Notes: a model not told the origin generated them from the letters alone. 64,000 bases of DNA from an uncultured Sulfolobales archaeon (GCA_938045475.1 CALIML010000008.1:122451-186450), one strand, 5' to 3'. Positions 16,536-24,855 are shown, numbered from the stretch's first letter. Translations and numbers: made by a program.

Positions 16536-16951
16536 GGTGGATGAAGTACTCTGTTCCAAGATACTGGAGGAGTAGGAGGAATCTATATAAGTTAGAAGCA
16601 GTGAAGTGCAGAAGCTGCGGCAGAGTAAACTATCCTCCGTCAGCTACATGTAGGTACTGTGGAAGCAGGAATATCGAGTACTTTGAAATAAAAGGCTTAG
16701 CCAAGCTCATTACGTGGACGGCTATATATAGTGAGCCAGAGGGCTTCGAAGTATTTAAGCCAATAATAGTTGGAGTAGTTGAATTCCCTCAATGTGGAGT
16801 AAGAGTTCTAGCTAGAATAACTGACGTCGATTTAAGTGAGTTGAGAGAGGGCTTAGTCCTTGAGCCAGTCCTCAGGAAAATGAGTGAAGACGGTGCAGCA
16901 GGGATAATAAGGTATTCGCTAGCATTTAGACCAAAGATGAATAGCAATTAA
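16532..16951 (+). CDS. DUF35 OB-fold/zinc-ribbon protein, partner of HMG-CoA synthase
   Basis: A 139-residue protein with an N-terminal zinc ribbon, CRSCG...CRYCG at about residues 26-44, followed by an OB-fold (LITWTAIYSEP...KPIIVGVVEF). In archaea such DUF35 proteins bridge acetoacetyl-CoA thiolase and HMG-CoA synthase and channel the intermediate. Its GTG start overlaps the synthase stop by 4 bases, consistent with obligate co-expression. The usual third member, thiolase, must be elsewhere in the genome. Confidence 0.9.
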   Translation: MRWMKYSVPRYWRSRRNLYKLEAVKCRSCGRVNYPPSATCRYCGSRNIEYFEIKGLAKLITWTAIYSEPEGFEVFKPIIVGVVEFPQCGVRVLARITDVDLSELREGLVLEPVLRKMSEDGAAGIIRYSLAFRPKMNSN

Positions 16952-16965
16952 GTGAAGCTAGTGCA

Positions 16966-17301
16966 TTAAACAATTTTAATCCAGTGTTTGGAAGCGTCTC
17001 TTAGTACAGCGCTTTCCCGCAACTTCTTTGAGAACTCTTCTGGAGTTAACGCTATAGCTTCTACGTAAGGCCTTATACGAGCCTTCCACTGCACTTCATT
17101 TATTAAATCAAGTCTTTTGAGATACGGCACTCCTTCAAAGTCTTGTGAAACTATGACTAAGTCGATGTCGCTGGACTTAAGCCAGGTACCTTTAACGTAG
17201 CTGCCGAACACGTATGCTTCATCGATCTTAATTCTAAACGATAACAGCTTTAAAAGCGTGCTTACAGCATTAATGGCTTTCTCTAATGAATTCCTCGACA
17301 A
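16966..17301 (-). CDS. MNT-type nucleotidyltransferase (antitoxin-like)
   Basis: A 111-residue minimal nucleotidyltransferase. The catalytic signature is GSYVKGTWLKSSDIDLVIVS: the GS motif at residues 33-34 and two catalytic aspartates in DID. The third acidic position could be in PYVEAIAL. It overlaps the upstream HEPN gene by 32 bases. MNT/HEPN pairs are widespread in thermophilic archaea and act as toxin-antitoxin modules in which the nucleotidyltransferase can modify and silence the HEPN RNase. That role here is inferred from family and gene order. Confidence 0.85.
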   Translation of the reverse strand: MSRNSLEKAINAVSTLLKLLSFRIKIDEAYVFGSYVKGTWLKSSDIDLVIVSQDFEGVPYLKRLDLINEVQWKARIRPYVEAIALTPEEFSKKLRESAVLRDASKHWIKIV

Positions 17302-17680
17302 ACTTCACCACCTCTCTAGCTAAACTATACGCTCTCAAAGCCTCAACTTTATCGACTGATTCGCTGGGGGGTCCGCTGGCTGCATCAGGATACTTTGTTA
17401 TGGTGTAATATTTGTTCAATATAAAGAGCTGATCCTCAATATCCTTTGGCAAGGAGAACCCTGACTCCTTCAGCAACATGTATAGTTCAGTGACTATATG
17501 CATGTGCGGCTGTTCCTCCCTCCTTACTATGAAGAATAATGCTTTAAGAGCTTTCTCCACTGCTTGCTGTGAGAAGAAAGCTGTCCTAAACCACCTGCCT
17601 CTACTTAAGGCTATTTCAGCATCCTCTAGATCTTCATCGGCTGCCCTAATCCATAGCTCTATTTCCTTACGCATCTGCAC
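17270..17680 (-). CDS. HEPN-domain protein, partner of the MNT nucleotidyltransferase
   Basis: A 136-residue HEPN protein. The helical core FFSQQAVEKALKALFF is typical, and REEQPH is an R-x4-H motif of the kind that forms the active site of HEPN RNases, so it may be catalytically competent. YYTITKYPDA is another conserved HEPN element. It is translated first and overlaps the nucleotidyltransferase gene by 32 bases. Only four bases separate its start from the 3' end of the radical SAM gene upstream, so all three may be on one transcript. Confidence 0.85.
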   Translation of the reverse strand: MQMRKEIELWIRAADEDLEDAEIALSRGRWFRTAFFSQQAVEKALKALFFIVRREEQPHMHIVTELYMLLKESGFSLPKDIEDQLFILNKYYTITKYPDAASGPPSESVDKVEALRAYSLAREVVKFVEEFIRESH

Positions 17681-17684
17681 TGCC

Positions 17685-19247
17685 CTAATTATTTGTAGCC
17701 CCCGTTTCCTTAATAATCTTCCTTAATGCAATATATTCGGCTTCAGCTACTTCTTCAACGCGCTCGCCAATAATGATGTCATCCCACGGCGTTTTTCCAC
17801 CAAAGCTTCGCCCAGTGGTTACATAGGCTGCGGAGTAACTATGGCTGTCCAGGATTCTCCTCCAACTACGTATGCCTCCTCCACGCAGCCCCCACTCCAC
17901 TATGAGTTTAGACAGGCGGCTGTCCCCAAGGGCTATTGACGTCTGTGCCCAGGCATGTTCAGCGTCATAAGGTCTGACATCGGCTATTCCGCCGAGTTCC
18001 CCCCTAACGTACTTGATTAACCTTTTCGCCTTCGCAACGTCAATCATTCCAATCCATTGAAACGGCGTTTTAGGCTTGGGGACGAGCGGGTTGATGCTTA
18101 CGCTAACTTTCCTCCCAGATTTCCTAGCATAGCTGGAGATCCTCTTTATGAACTCTACGTTTTCTCTAACACTATCGAAACCCTCGCCTTTTATGCCTAT
18201 TATGAAGTATAGCTTTAAGTCAAATCCTCTGTCTACAGCTTGTTTTAAAGCAGCCTCGTGATCTTTTCTCTTAAAGAACTTGCATAAAACTGCTTCTCCA
18301 TAACTACTTATGCTTTCGGGAGCAGTCACCAGAGTTCTTTGGCCAACTCCATGCATTAACTCAAGCAGTTCATCGCTCACTAAGTCAAGCCTTATCGATG
18401 GAAGTGATGCTTTAATGCCGCGGTCACTGAAATATTTAAGTAGATGTAGCTCTCCATTAGAGCCTGGGAAGAAGAGAGAGTAGACGACTGCTCTATTAAC
18501 TTCATTAATTCTAAGGCCTTCCTCAACTAAGTTCACTAGGGCTTGAGAGCTCCTAGCTCTATGAGGCTTAAACAACCTTCCCTCAATGCAGAACCTGCAC
18601 CAACGCGGGCACCCTCTAGATGTTTCAATAATGAAGCCCTTTCCATAAATGGGCTCATTGCTTAAGCTCTGAATTTGCTTCACCGGATAAAACGCTGCAT
18701 CAAGATCTCTGGTCCAGACCCTCTTCACCTCCTCCCCTGACTCCGGAAGGTAGAAGCCGTTTGATGGAAGAGAATCTAAAACCTTACTAGGCTCTCCGTG
18801 GTTTTCAACAATTGCTTCAATTAGTGTAGGCAAAAGAACTTCTGCTTCGCCGACTGCAACAGCATCAACAATATCAGTTAATGGGGCTGGATTACTCATG
18901 GGAGTGGGGCCTCCAACTATGAGTAAAGGTCTGCCGCGCCTAATACTCCTCAAGGCGCTTACACCCCCATTGCTTAGGATGGAGACAAGCTTCGGATAGT
19001 CCAGTTCGTAGTGGATGCTGCCAATTATGTAGTCAAAGTCTTTAAGAGGGGAACGGGTTTCCAAGCTCCTTGAATTGCCTAGCGTGAATCTCTCTGCATA
19101 GACCTCTGGGTATGAGTTAGCAATGTAGTATATGGAGTGAATGGCGAGACTTGAAAGAGACGCACTGTAGGTGCTTGGGTAGAGGATGGCTGCTCTGACC
19201 ATGCCTTTGCGCAATTTCTTTACTACAGCGTTTACCTCCATGATCAT
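17685..19247 (-). CDS. B12-binding-type radical SAM protein
   Basis: A 520-residue protein. The central cysteine motif CPRWCRFC binds the radical SAM 4Fe-4S cluster. The N-terminal 190 residues contain an alpha/beta region with GGPTPMSNPAPLTDIVDAVA and GEAEVLLPTLIEA, like the cobalamin-binding-type domain of this superfamily, though the DxHxxG cobalamin motif is not clear. The substrate is unknown. It is divergent from the aminotransferase gene, with a 65-base promoter region. A second protein of similar design is at 38318-39832. Confidence 0.8.
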   Translation of the reverse strand: MIMEVNAVVKKLRKGMVRAAILYPSTYSASLSSLAIHSIYYIANSYPEVYAERFTLGNSRSLETRSPLKDFDYIIGSIHYELDYPKLVSILSNGGVSALRSIRRGRPLLIVGGPTPMSNPAPLTDIVDAVAVGEAEVLLPTLIEAIVENHGEPSKVLDSLPSNGFYLPESGEEVKRVWTRDLDAAFYPVKQIQSLSNEPIYGKGFIIETSRGCPRWCRFCIEGRLFKPHRARSSQALVNLVEEGLRINEVNRAVVYSLFFPGSNGELHLLKYFSDRGIKASLPSIRLDLVSDELLELMHGVGQRTLVTAPESISSYGEAVLCKFFKRKDHEAALKQAVDRGFDLKLYFIIGIKGEGFDSVRENVEFIKRISSYARKSGRKVSVSINPLVPKPKTPFQWIGMIDVAKAKRLIKYVRGELGGIADVRPYDAEHAWAQTSIALGDSRLSKLIVEWGLRGGGIRSWRRILDSHSYSAAYVTTGRSFGGKTPWDDIIIGERVEEVAEAEYIALRKIIKETGATNN

Positions 19248-19285
19248 ATTGATTCTACCTTAATCTATATACTTATTAGACTACT

Positions 19286-19300
19286 CCACCCATATATCTC
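19286..19300 (+). promoter_or_regulatory. TATA-like element for the aminotransferase gene
   Basis: The sequence catatatctc lies about 22 bases before GTG 19313, which suggests a leaderless or nearly leaderless transcript. A second TATA-like run (ctatatactta, 19264-19274) could serve the minus-strand radical SAM gene. Confidence 0.4.
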
Positions 19301-19312
19301 TGGGGACTCTGC

Positions 19313-20527
19313 GTGGATAGATTCGATCACTTGCTTAGTCATACAGTGAGGAAAATCAAGGCCTCTGAAATAAGGGAGTTGCTTAAGATCATTGTAAAGT
19401 CCAGGGAAGTAATTAGTTTCGCCGGCGGAATACCTGATCCAAAATACTTCCCTAAGAAGGAGCTAGCTGAAATAGCTAAAGAAGTTATTGAAGACTTCGG
19501 GGACCGCGCTCTACAGTATAGTGAAACTATGGGAGTGTATGAGTGTAGAAACGCTGTAGCAGAATTCATGTATAGAGCTAAGGGAATGAAAATAGATCCA
19601 GATAACGTTATAATTACTACTGGAAGCCAGCAGGCAATAGATATGATCACTAGAACATTCCTAGTGCCAGGCGACAAAGTTATCACTGAGTCTCCAACTT
19701 ACTTAGCTTCACTCGGCTTATTTAGAGCTCAAGGAGCTGATGTAGTTGGCATAAAACTCGACGACCATGGGATGAAGACAGTTGCTCTAGAGGAGGAATT
19801 AAAGAAGCTTAAGTCGATAGATGCATCGCCGAAGTTCATATACGTCATTCCAACAGCTCAGAATCCAAGTGGAGTAACTATGAGTCTCGAAAGGAGAAAG
19901 CACTTAATAGAGTTAGCGAGCAAATACGATCTAATAGTTATAGAAGACGATCCCTATAGCTTCTTTCTATTTGACGATAGAGCTGAAGCAACCCCCCTTA
20001 AATACCTAGATGAGGAGGATAGAGTTATATACATAAGTACGGCGAGCAAAATTCTCGCCCCCGGGATCAGAATAGGGTGGATTATCCCGCCTAAGGAGCT
20101 TGTGAGAAGACTTGAGCTATTGAAGCAATACATGGACTTACATAGCCCGACGTTAAATCAATACATATTCGCCAGAGCATTAGATAAAGGCGTTGTAGAT
20201 AGACACATTGAAGTAGTGAGAAAAGTCTATAAGGAAAAGAGAGATCACATGATTGCCGGGCTCGAAGAGCACTTCCCTAACTACACTTGGTTCAGTAAGC
20301 CTATAGGAGGTCTATTCATATTTACATACGTATTTAAGGAGGACTTTGATGCAGGGGCATTACTTGAAAAAGCTATCAATGAATATAAGGTAGCATATGT
20401 GCCTGGTAGAAGCTTCCACCCAGACGGTGGAGGAGCTAATAGCATGAGGCTCAACTTCAGTTATCCATCAATAAGTGAGATTCATGAGGGAGTGAGGAGG
20501 CTGGCTGAATTAATTAAGAATGCTTAA
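19313..20527 (+). CDS. Class I/II PLP-dependent aminotransferase
   Basis: A fold-type I aminotransferase of 404 residues. The PLP lysine is K246 in ISTASKILAPGIRIGW, with IPTAQNPSGV (the NPxG motif), EDDPYSFFLF for the Asp/Tyr that contact PLP, and a C-terminal substrate Arg in SMRLNFSYP. The pattern is closest to the LysN/aromatic/2-aminoadipate group of archaeal aminotransferases (MocR-like branch). Exact amino acid substrate cannot be assigned. GTG 19313 is the start, and the 3' end overlaps the convergent MDR-like gene by 4 bases. Confidence 0.9.
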   Translation: MDRFDHLLSHTVRKIKASEIRELLKIIVKSREVISFAGGIPDPKYFPKKELAEIAKEVIEDFGDRALQYSETMGVYECRNAVAEFMYRAKGMKIDPDNVIITTGSQQAIDMITRTFLVPGDKVITESPTYLASLGLFRAQGADVVGIKLDDHGMKTVALEEELKKLKSIDASPKFIYVIPTAQNPSGVTMSLERRKHLIELASKYDLIVIEDDPYSFFLFDDRAEATPLKYLDEEDRVIYISTASKILAPGIRIGWIIPPKELVRRLELLKQYMDLHSPTLNQYIFARALDKGVVDRHIEVVRKVYKEKRDHMIAGLEEHFPNYTWFSKPIGGLFIFTYVFKEDFDAGALLEKAINEYKVAYVPGRSFHPDGGGANSMRLNFSYPSISEIHEGVRRLAELIKNA

Positions 20528-21405
20528 GGTTGAAACAGTACTATTGCCCCACTTCCGTTAACTGGAAGAAGGCCTAGAGCGCTTTTAACGCCATCTACCT
20601 TAATAACTTTGATGTAGCGGCTCAGCTTACTCCAAACTCCATGTATCTCCCCAATGTGCTTCTCCTCTGGATATACTTTTACTAAAGTAGCTTCACCTAA
20701 AGTCCTAAGCTTCATGGAGTTGATGAGGGGGTTTAAGTATATCAATGATCTTTGTGAAATTACTTTACTGAGAGCTCTAGCTGTGCTTAGTGAAAGAGTG
20801 TTGTAGAAGACTGCTTCAAAACAGCATTTAGCGCTAATTACATCACTAATTACTTCAAGCCCTAAGTCTTTAAACAATCTAGCGGATCTCTTTGAATGCG
20901 TGAGTATAGCTATGTTTGGAGAACTGTTGTTTGCCAATGAGGCTAGGGCTAGGGATGCTAGGCCGCCGCCAACTATGAGCAGGGTTTTCCCTACTATGAG
21001 TTCGTTGACTGCTTTAGCTAGGGCTAAGTGGAACCAAGCTGCATGGTATGCCTCAAACTTATTTAAGGAAAACGCTGTGGCTTCACTAGGTATTGAGGAG
21101 TATTTGGCTAAAAGGCCGTCCCTGGTGTAGCCAATGATCTTGTCTCCAGCTATTGGGGAGACAAGCACTATTCTTCCACTTAACTCTTCTCTAGCACCGT
21201 AGCCAGCTTCTATTACTCTAGCTACCCCAGTTGAGCCAACTATAGTTGGCTTAGTTACTGGCAGGTAGCCGTATGCAACAGCGTTATCGAATCCACATAG
21301 ATGGACTCCGAGGGGTTTAACTAAGTACTCTCCACTGCCGTACTTCACTGGGACTTCCCTAACTTCAAGACTCCATCCAGTGGCTACGAGGGCTTCTCCA
21401 CGCAC
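20524..21405 (-). CDS. Divergent MDR-superfamily (alcohol dehydrogenase-like) protein
   Basis: A 293-residue protein with an N-terminal GroES-like part (VKPLGVHLCGFDNAVAYGYLP aligns with the ICGSD region of zinc alcohol dehydrogenases) and a Rossmann part with IVGGGLASLALASL as the nucleotide-binding loop. It is shorter than the usual 330-350 residues, and the catalytic and structural zinc cysteine clusters are not complete. It may therefore be a non-zinc reductase or a non-catalytic relative. It is convergent with the aminotransferase gene and divergent from the HTH gene. Confidence 0.6.
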   Translation of the reverse strand: MRGEALVATGWSLEVREVPVKYGSGEYLVKPLGVHLCGFDNAVAYGYLPVTKPTIVGSTGVARVIEAGYGAREELSGRIVLVSPIAGDKIIGYTRDGLLAKYSSIPSEATAFSLNKFEAYHAAWFHLALAKAVNELIVGKTLLIVGGGLASLALASLANNSSPNIAILTHSKRSARLFKDLGLEVISDVISAKCCFEAVFYNTLSLSTARALSKVISQRSLIYLNPLINSMKLRTLGEATLVKVYPEEKHIGEIHGVWSKLSRYIKVIKVDGVKSALGLLPVNGSGAIVLFQP

Positions 21406-21469
21406 TTCCCGCAGCCTCTCTAAGCATTAATACTCTTAGGGCATACTAGATTATAGGAGTTGCTGACTT

Positions 21470-21841
21470 ATGATTGAAAAGCTTGTCCACTGGTTGAGTA
21501 AAGAGGCTAGGTATAGGATAGTTGAAGTACTGATGTCTACGCGTAGTGAGAGAGAGTTGGCAAAGGACCTTGGGGTAACTTCTACAGCCGTATATAAGTA
21601 TTTAGAGAGAAAGACTCATCCAAGCGATACTATTGTTGCGAGAGCACTGAAAATACTTAATGAATATGAGAAGGAGCGCGTGTATAAGTTAGTAGCTGAT
21701 GACATAATTTCAGCTATAGAAGAACTCTTAAACAATGCACCGCAGGACTTCCCTCAATTAAGAAGATATGTACTGGATAGGCTTGAATACATGTTGGAGA
21801 AATTTAAGGAAGAAGCTGACTTAGGCTACAAGGCATCTTAA
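21470..21841 (+). CDS. Small HTH DNA-binding protein
   Basis: A 123-residue protein with a helix-turn-helix at about residues 28-50 (ELAKDLGVTSTAVYKYLERK), resembling Xre/Cro-like or MarR-like recognition helices, followed by a long charged helical tail that probably mediates dimerisation. It is divergent from the MDR-like gene. The regulated genes are unknown. Confidence 0.75.
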   Translation: MIEKLVHWLSKEARYRIVEVLMSTRSERELAKDLGVTSTAVYKYLERKTHPSDTIVARALKILNEYEKERVYKLVADDIISAIEELLNNAPQDFPQLRRYVLDRLEYMLEKFKEEADLGYKAS

Positions 21842-22159
21842 ACTACTAAGTCCTTTCTATACGCAATCACTCCTCCATTTCTATCAAGATTTCATAAGGT
21901 TTTCAAAGCAGCATCATGCACTCTACAATAAGTCACTAAAGAAGTTGCTCTAAGCGAGAAAGCTCAGTGACGGGGACTTTAATGAAGGGGGTCCCGGAGT
22001 TCGTGAATGCTTGAGGCTTCAAAGATATGACGGGCGACGCCAGACATCGCTACCTGCTGCAAAGTTCGAAGCCCCCCTTTAGTTAAGAGCTATTTAACGC
22101 CCTTCACGCAAACCATTGATATTTAGGGCTTTAAAGCAGTGTTTAACAATAGGAGGTTT
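21842..22159. other. 318-base gap with a G+C-rich centre
   Basis: I see no recognised gene. The centre (about 21970-22080) is more G+C-rich than its flanks and holds short complementary segments, such as GGGAC near 21974 with GTCCC near 21991, and GCGA near 22033 with TCGC near 22047. On the minus strand one frame is open for 38 codons (22049 to 21936), too short to mean much. It is not a tRNA: the TTCGAA at about 22065 has no matching T-stem. A structured RNA or an eroded gene are both possible. Confidence 0.25.
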
Positions 22160-22180
22160 ATGTTGAGGGCTGCTGTGTGA
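22160..22180 (+). CDS. Six-codon leader mini-ORF directly ahead of the 22182 gene
   Basis: A strong ribosome-binding sequence aggagg (22151-22156) is followed three bases later by ATG TTG AGG GCT GCT GTG TGA, encoding MLRAAV. The stop is one base before ATG 22182. The ribosome-binding site therefore serves the mini-ORF, and the main gene would be translated by re-initiation. Its translation is inferred from spacing only. Confidence 0.4.
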   Translation: MLRAAV

Positions 22181-22181
22181 C

Positions 22182-22565
22182 ATGGGGGGCAAGCCTATAT
22201 TAGCTGATGGAAGCTTAGTAGAGGACTACAGCTTATTAATAAATTACTGGAAGCTAGCTATGAAAAAAGGCAGGGCTCTTATGGAGAAAGCAACTATAAG
22301 GGCCGAGGATTTCAGAGCTCTTGAAAGAATAGTTGAGCTATATAGAGGAGAGTCTATAGCGACTTTAGCTGACTTCCTTAAACAAATGATGTTAGAGAGA
22401 ATAGACCCCGGCTTAGCTACAGATGCTTATAGAGAAACCTTTGGAATAGAAGTAAGCGTTGATAAAGCTGTAAACGCCGTGGCTGAAGTGCTCGCTCTAT
22501 GGCTTTTAGAGGCTGGGCGGCGGTTGAAAATCATTAGCTATAAGAGTTGGAGGAATAACAGTTAA
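22182..22565 (+). CDS. Unrecognised all-helical 127-residue protein
   Basis: I do not recognise this protein. It is predicted to be almost entirely helical, without membrane segments, cysteines or nucleotide motifs; the N-terminus carries a short conserved-looking stretch KPILADGSLVEDYSLLIN. It begins at ATG 22182, one base after a six-codon mini-ORF with its own strong ribosome-binding site. The gene precedes a DRG-type GTPase and the division locus, but no shared function can be claimed. Confidence 0.6.
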   Translation: MGGKPILADGSLVEDYSLLINYWKLAMKKGRALMEKATIRAEDFRALERIVELYRGESIATLADFLKQMMLERIDPGLATDAYRETFGIEVSVDKAVNAVAEVLALWLLEAGRRLKIISYKSWRNNS

Positions 22566-22588
22566 GTGTAGGAAGTGCGTAGGATAAA

Positions 22589-22654
22589 GTGAGTAAGGTT
22601 CCAATGTATATGGGTAGGAGAATGATGGGGGGAATGCCTGAGAGATCTCGCTGA
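22589..22654 (+). CDS. Possible 21-residue microprotein
   Basis: GTG 22589 opens a short frame ending at TGA 22652-22654. It encodes MSKVPMYMGRRMMGGMPERS plus a final Arg, unusual in having six methionines and five arginines. The upstream ribosome-binding signal is weak (taggat). It lies in the 164-base space between the helical protein and the GTPase gene. Homology in related genomes would be needed before accepting it. Confidence 0.25.
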   Translation: MSKVPMYMGRRMMGGMPERSR

Positions 22655-22729
22655 GTTCGAAGAGAGATGAAGTAAACCAGGCCCTCGCTTTAACAAGTCC
22701 TGGAGCACCTACGCTAGGCGTGATCAAAG

Positions 22730-23902
22730 GTGGTTACTAACCTGCCTGCTGAAGCGAGGGCGAAGTGGCTTAAAGTAATGGAAGCCCGCAGTATCGAGGA
22801 AAAAATAAAGGCATTAGAGGAGTTTCTCTCAAGCGTTCCAAAACATAAGGGCACTGAGAACCTTAGGGAATGGGCTACTAAAAGGTTGGCTGAGTTAAGG
22901 GAGGAGGCGGAGCTTAGAAAAAGGAAGAAAGTTAGTAGAAGGGCCTCTTTCTTCATTGAGAAGAGCGGCGATGTACAGGCAGCAGTAATAGGGCCCCCGA
23001 ATGTTGGGAAAAGCATTATTGTAGCTGCATTGACTGGTGCAAAAACCAGGATCTCTGATTACCCTGGCTCTACTGCTGAGCCCGTACCAGGGATGCTGAA
23101 GCATAAGGACATGCTAATACAGCTAATTGACACCCCTCCAATAACTCCGGGTTCGACAAGCTCTATGAATAGCCGAGTTATAGGCCTCATTAGAAATGCT
23201 GATGCATTAGTACTGGTAGTAGATGTATTAGAGGATCCCGTTAATTCAGTACTCAGGCTTAAAGAGCACTTAGAGTCAAGGGGTATATTAATAACTAAAC
23301 CCAGGGGGAGAGTCATTATTGAGAGGGAAAGAGCTGGGAGGAGTGGAGTAAGGTTTGCATTAATGGGCAAGTTAATTGACTGCACAATGGATGACGTAAG
23401 AAAGCTTTTGGAGAGCTATAGGATAAACAATGCCTTAGTCAAAGTATACGGTGAAGTAACTCTAGATGATGTTGAGAACGGCTTATTTGAAAATCGATCA
23501 TATAAACCCACCGTAGTAGTTGTAAATAAAGCAGATGTAAGGCCGGATTATGCCGTTGAGAAAGCTAAAGAGATAGGCGATTTATTAATAGGTGTTCCAG
23601 TAATAGTGGCTTCAGCTATAAATAGGAAAGGCATTGATCGCTTGGGTGAAGAACTTATAAAAGTCCTTGAATTGATAAGGGTATATACCAAACAGCCAGG
23701 CATGGAGGTTTCTGAAAAACCGCTAGTACTAATGAAGAGTTCTACAGTGCGAGATGTTGCAGTAAAAGTGCATAGTAAGCTCTTAGAGGGATTCATGTAT
23801 GCAAAGATATGGGGTCCATCAGCTAAATACCCCGGGGAAAAAGTGGGGCTCGGCCATATATTAATGGATGGAGACATCGTTGAGATACATTCAAGGAGTT
23901 AA
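22730..23902 (+). CDS. DRG/OBG-family GTPase with TGS domain
   Basis: A developmentally-regulated-GTP-binding-type GTPase of 390 residues. A basic helical N-terminus (RKRKKVSRRASFF) precedes the G domain: G1 GPPNVGKS near residue 86, switch region YPGSTAEP, G3 DTPP, G4 VNKAD. The C-terminal 75 residues form a TGS domain (VRDVAVKVHSKLLEGF...GLGHILMDGDIVEI). The family binds ribosomes and is found in archaea and eukaryotes. GTG 22730 is the start. The next gene begins after 255 bases, so this is probably a separate unit from cdvABC. Confidence 0.9.
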   Translation: MVTNLPAEARAKWLKVMEARSIEEKIKALEEFLSSVPKHKGTENLREWATKRLAELREEAELRKRKKVSRRASFFIEKSGDVQAAVIGPPNVGKSIIVAALTGAKTRISDYPGSTAEPVPGMLKHKDMLIQLIDTPPITPGSTSSMNSRVIGLIRNADALVLVVDVLEDPVNSVLRLKEHLESRGILITKPRGRVIIERERAGRSGVRFALMGKLIDCTMDDVRKLLESYRINNALVKVYGEVTLDDVENGLFENRSYKPTVVVVNKADVRPDYAVEKAKEIGDLLIGVPVIVASAINRKGIDRLGEELIKVLELIRVYTKQPGMEVSEKPLVLMKSSTVRDVAVKVHSKLLEGFMYAKIWGPSAKYPGEKVGLGHILMDGDIVEIHSRS

Positions 23903-24110
23903 AGCAGTTTCAACAAAGCTTCAGCGATCAAGCTTCATTGAGGCAATGTTAATAAGTGCGTCCACGAACTTCTATTACTGAAGCAGTGATGATGGTTGAA
24001 AGCGCGGCAACCTCAATAAAAGGTAATGCCGTAAGCCAGGCTTCTGAGCTCGTCTATAATCACTTCATATTCTGCATTCGTATTAATTAGACCATTTATT
24101 GAGCTCCTCG

Positions 24111-24120
24111 CTTTATAAAA
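24111..24120 (+). promoter_or_regulatory. TATA box of cdvA
   Basis: The sequence ctttataaaa lies about 43 bases before TTG 24158, with a ribosome-binding purine run (ggtgtgagggga) in between. Confidence 0.55.
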
Positions 24121-24157
24121 GGACAATGTGTTCACCAAAAGGTGTGAGGGGATGTAA

Positions 24158-24835
24158 TTGAGTGTGGCTGTAGATAAAGTGGAGAAATATCTTGGACAAC
24201 CTATTAAGGATCCCTATGGGAGAGTTATAGGAACTTTGATAAGCTTTTACAGCGATAGTGATGGCAATGTAACTGAGCTTGAAGTGTGTTTCAATGACTC
24301 TACGTTTAAAAAACTAAACATCGACATGTTTAAACTCACTTCAGAAGCAGTACTTCTACTACCTGCCTGGAAGTATAATGCCGAAACCGTGTGTAGAAGG
24401 CTTGAGAAATTGAAGAAAAGAATGCATGCCATAGAAGACCTCTACTCAAAAAAGGAGGTTCCTAGACATGCATACGAAGTATTCAAGAAGAAGATTGATG
24501 AGGAGTTAAGTAAGGTAAAGGAGGATGCGAGAAAAGTAAGGGAGGAAATGAACAGAAGGCTGGCTGACTTAGAGGATGAGATGGTTGAATTAGAGAGAGC
24601 ATTTACTGCAGTCAAGATTAACTACATAGCTGGTGAAGTCAGTGAAAAAGCGTATAAAGCTGCAGCCGATCAGATAAGGAAATACATGGAGATAGTTAGT
24701 GAGGAAAAGAATGATGTTAAGAAGTATGTTGAGAGAATAGATAGACTTGAGTCAGAACCTGTTGCGCCACCAATTAAGACTCCTGAGCCTGCTCAAAGCA
24801 CGCAGCCTGTGCCAGTGGTAGTTGTAAGTGCTTAA
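24158..24835 (+). CDS. cdvA: Cell division protein CdvA
   Basis: CdvA is the crenarchaeal division protein that assembles at mid-cell and recruits the ESCRT-III homologue CdvB. The 225-residue protein has the expected order: an N-terminal PRC-barrel-like beta domain (about residues 8-70, KDPYGRVIGTLISFYSDSDG), a long charged coiled coil (about 75-200), and a Pro-rich linker with a short hydrophobic C-terminal tail (VPVVVVSA), where the ESCRT-III-binding peptide lies in Sulfolobus. It has its own TATA box, with a second one ahead of cdvB. TTG 24158 is the start. The gene order cdvA-cdvB-cdvC confirms the call. Confidence 0.95.
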   Translation: MSVAVDKVEKYLGQPIKDPYGRVIGTLISFYSDSDGNVTELEVCFNDSTFKKLNIDMFKLTSEAVLLLPAWKYNAETVCRRLEKLKKRMHAIEDLYSKKEVPRHAYEVFKKKIDEELSKVKEDARKVREEMNRRLADLEDEMVELERAFTAVKINYIAGEVSEKAYKAAADQIRKYMEIVSEEKNDVKKYVERIDRLESEPVAPPIKTPEPAQSTQPVPVVVVSA

Positions 24836-24855
24836 GCTTAGTATTACCTAGCTCC

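Noticed and set aside
22060..22080. ttcgaagcccccc looked like the 3' part of a tRNA
   Set aside because: There is no matching T-stem 5' strand, no D-arm or anticodon arm, and no 5' acceptor strand at the right distance.
9785..23980. Near-identical 18-base segments (cacgaactcttattactg near 9787 and cacgaacttctattactg near 23963)
   Set aside because: They match at 16 of 18 positions, but dozens of such matches are expected by chance in 64 kb, and the flanks do not align.
23979..24047. Possible C/D box sRNA: GTGATGA at 23986-23992 and CTGA at 24044-24047
   Set aside because: No internal C'/D' pair at the right spacing is present, terminal stem pairing is poor and the length is unusual. A target match to rRNA would be needed.
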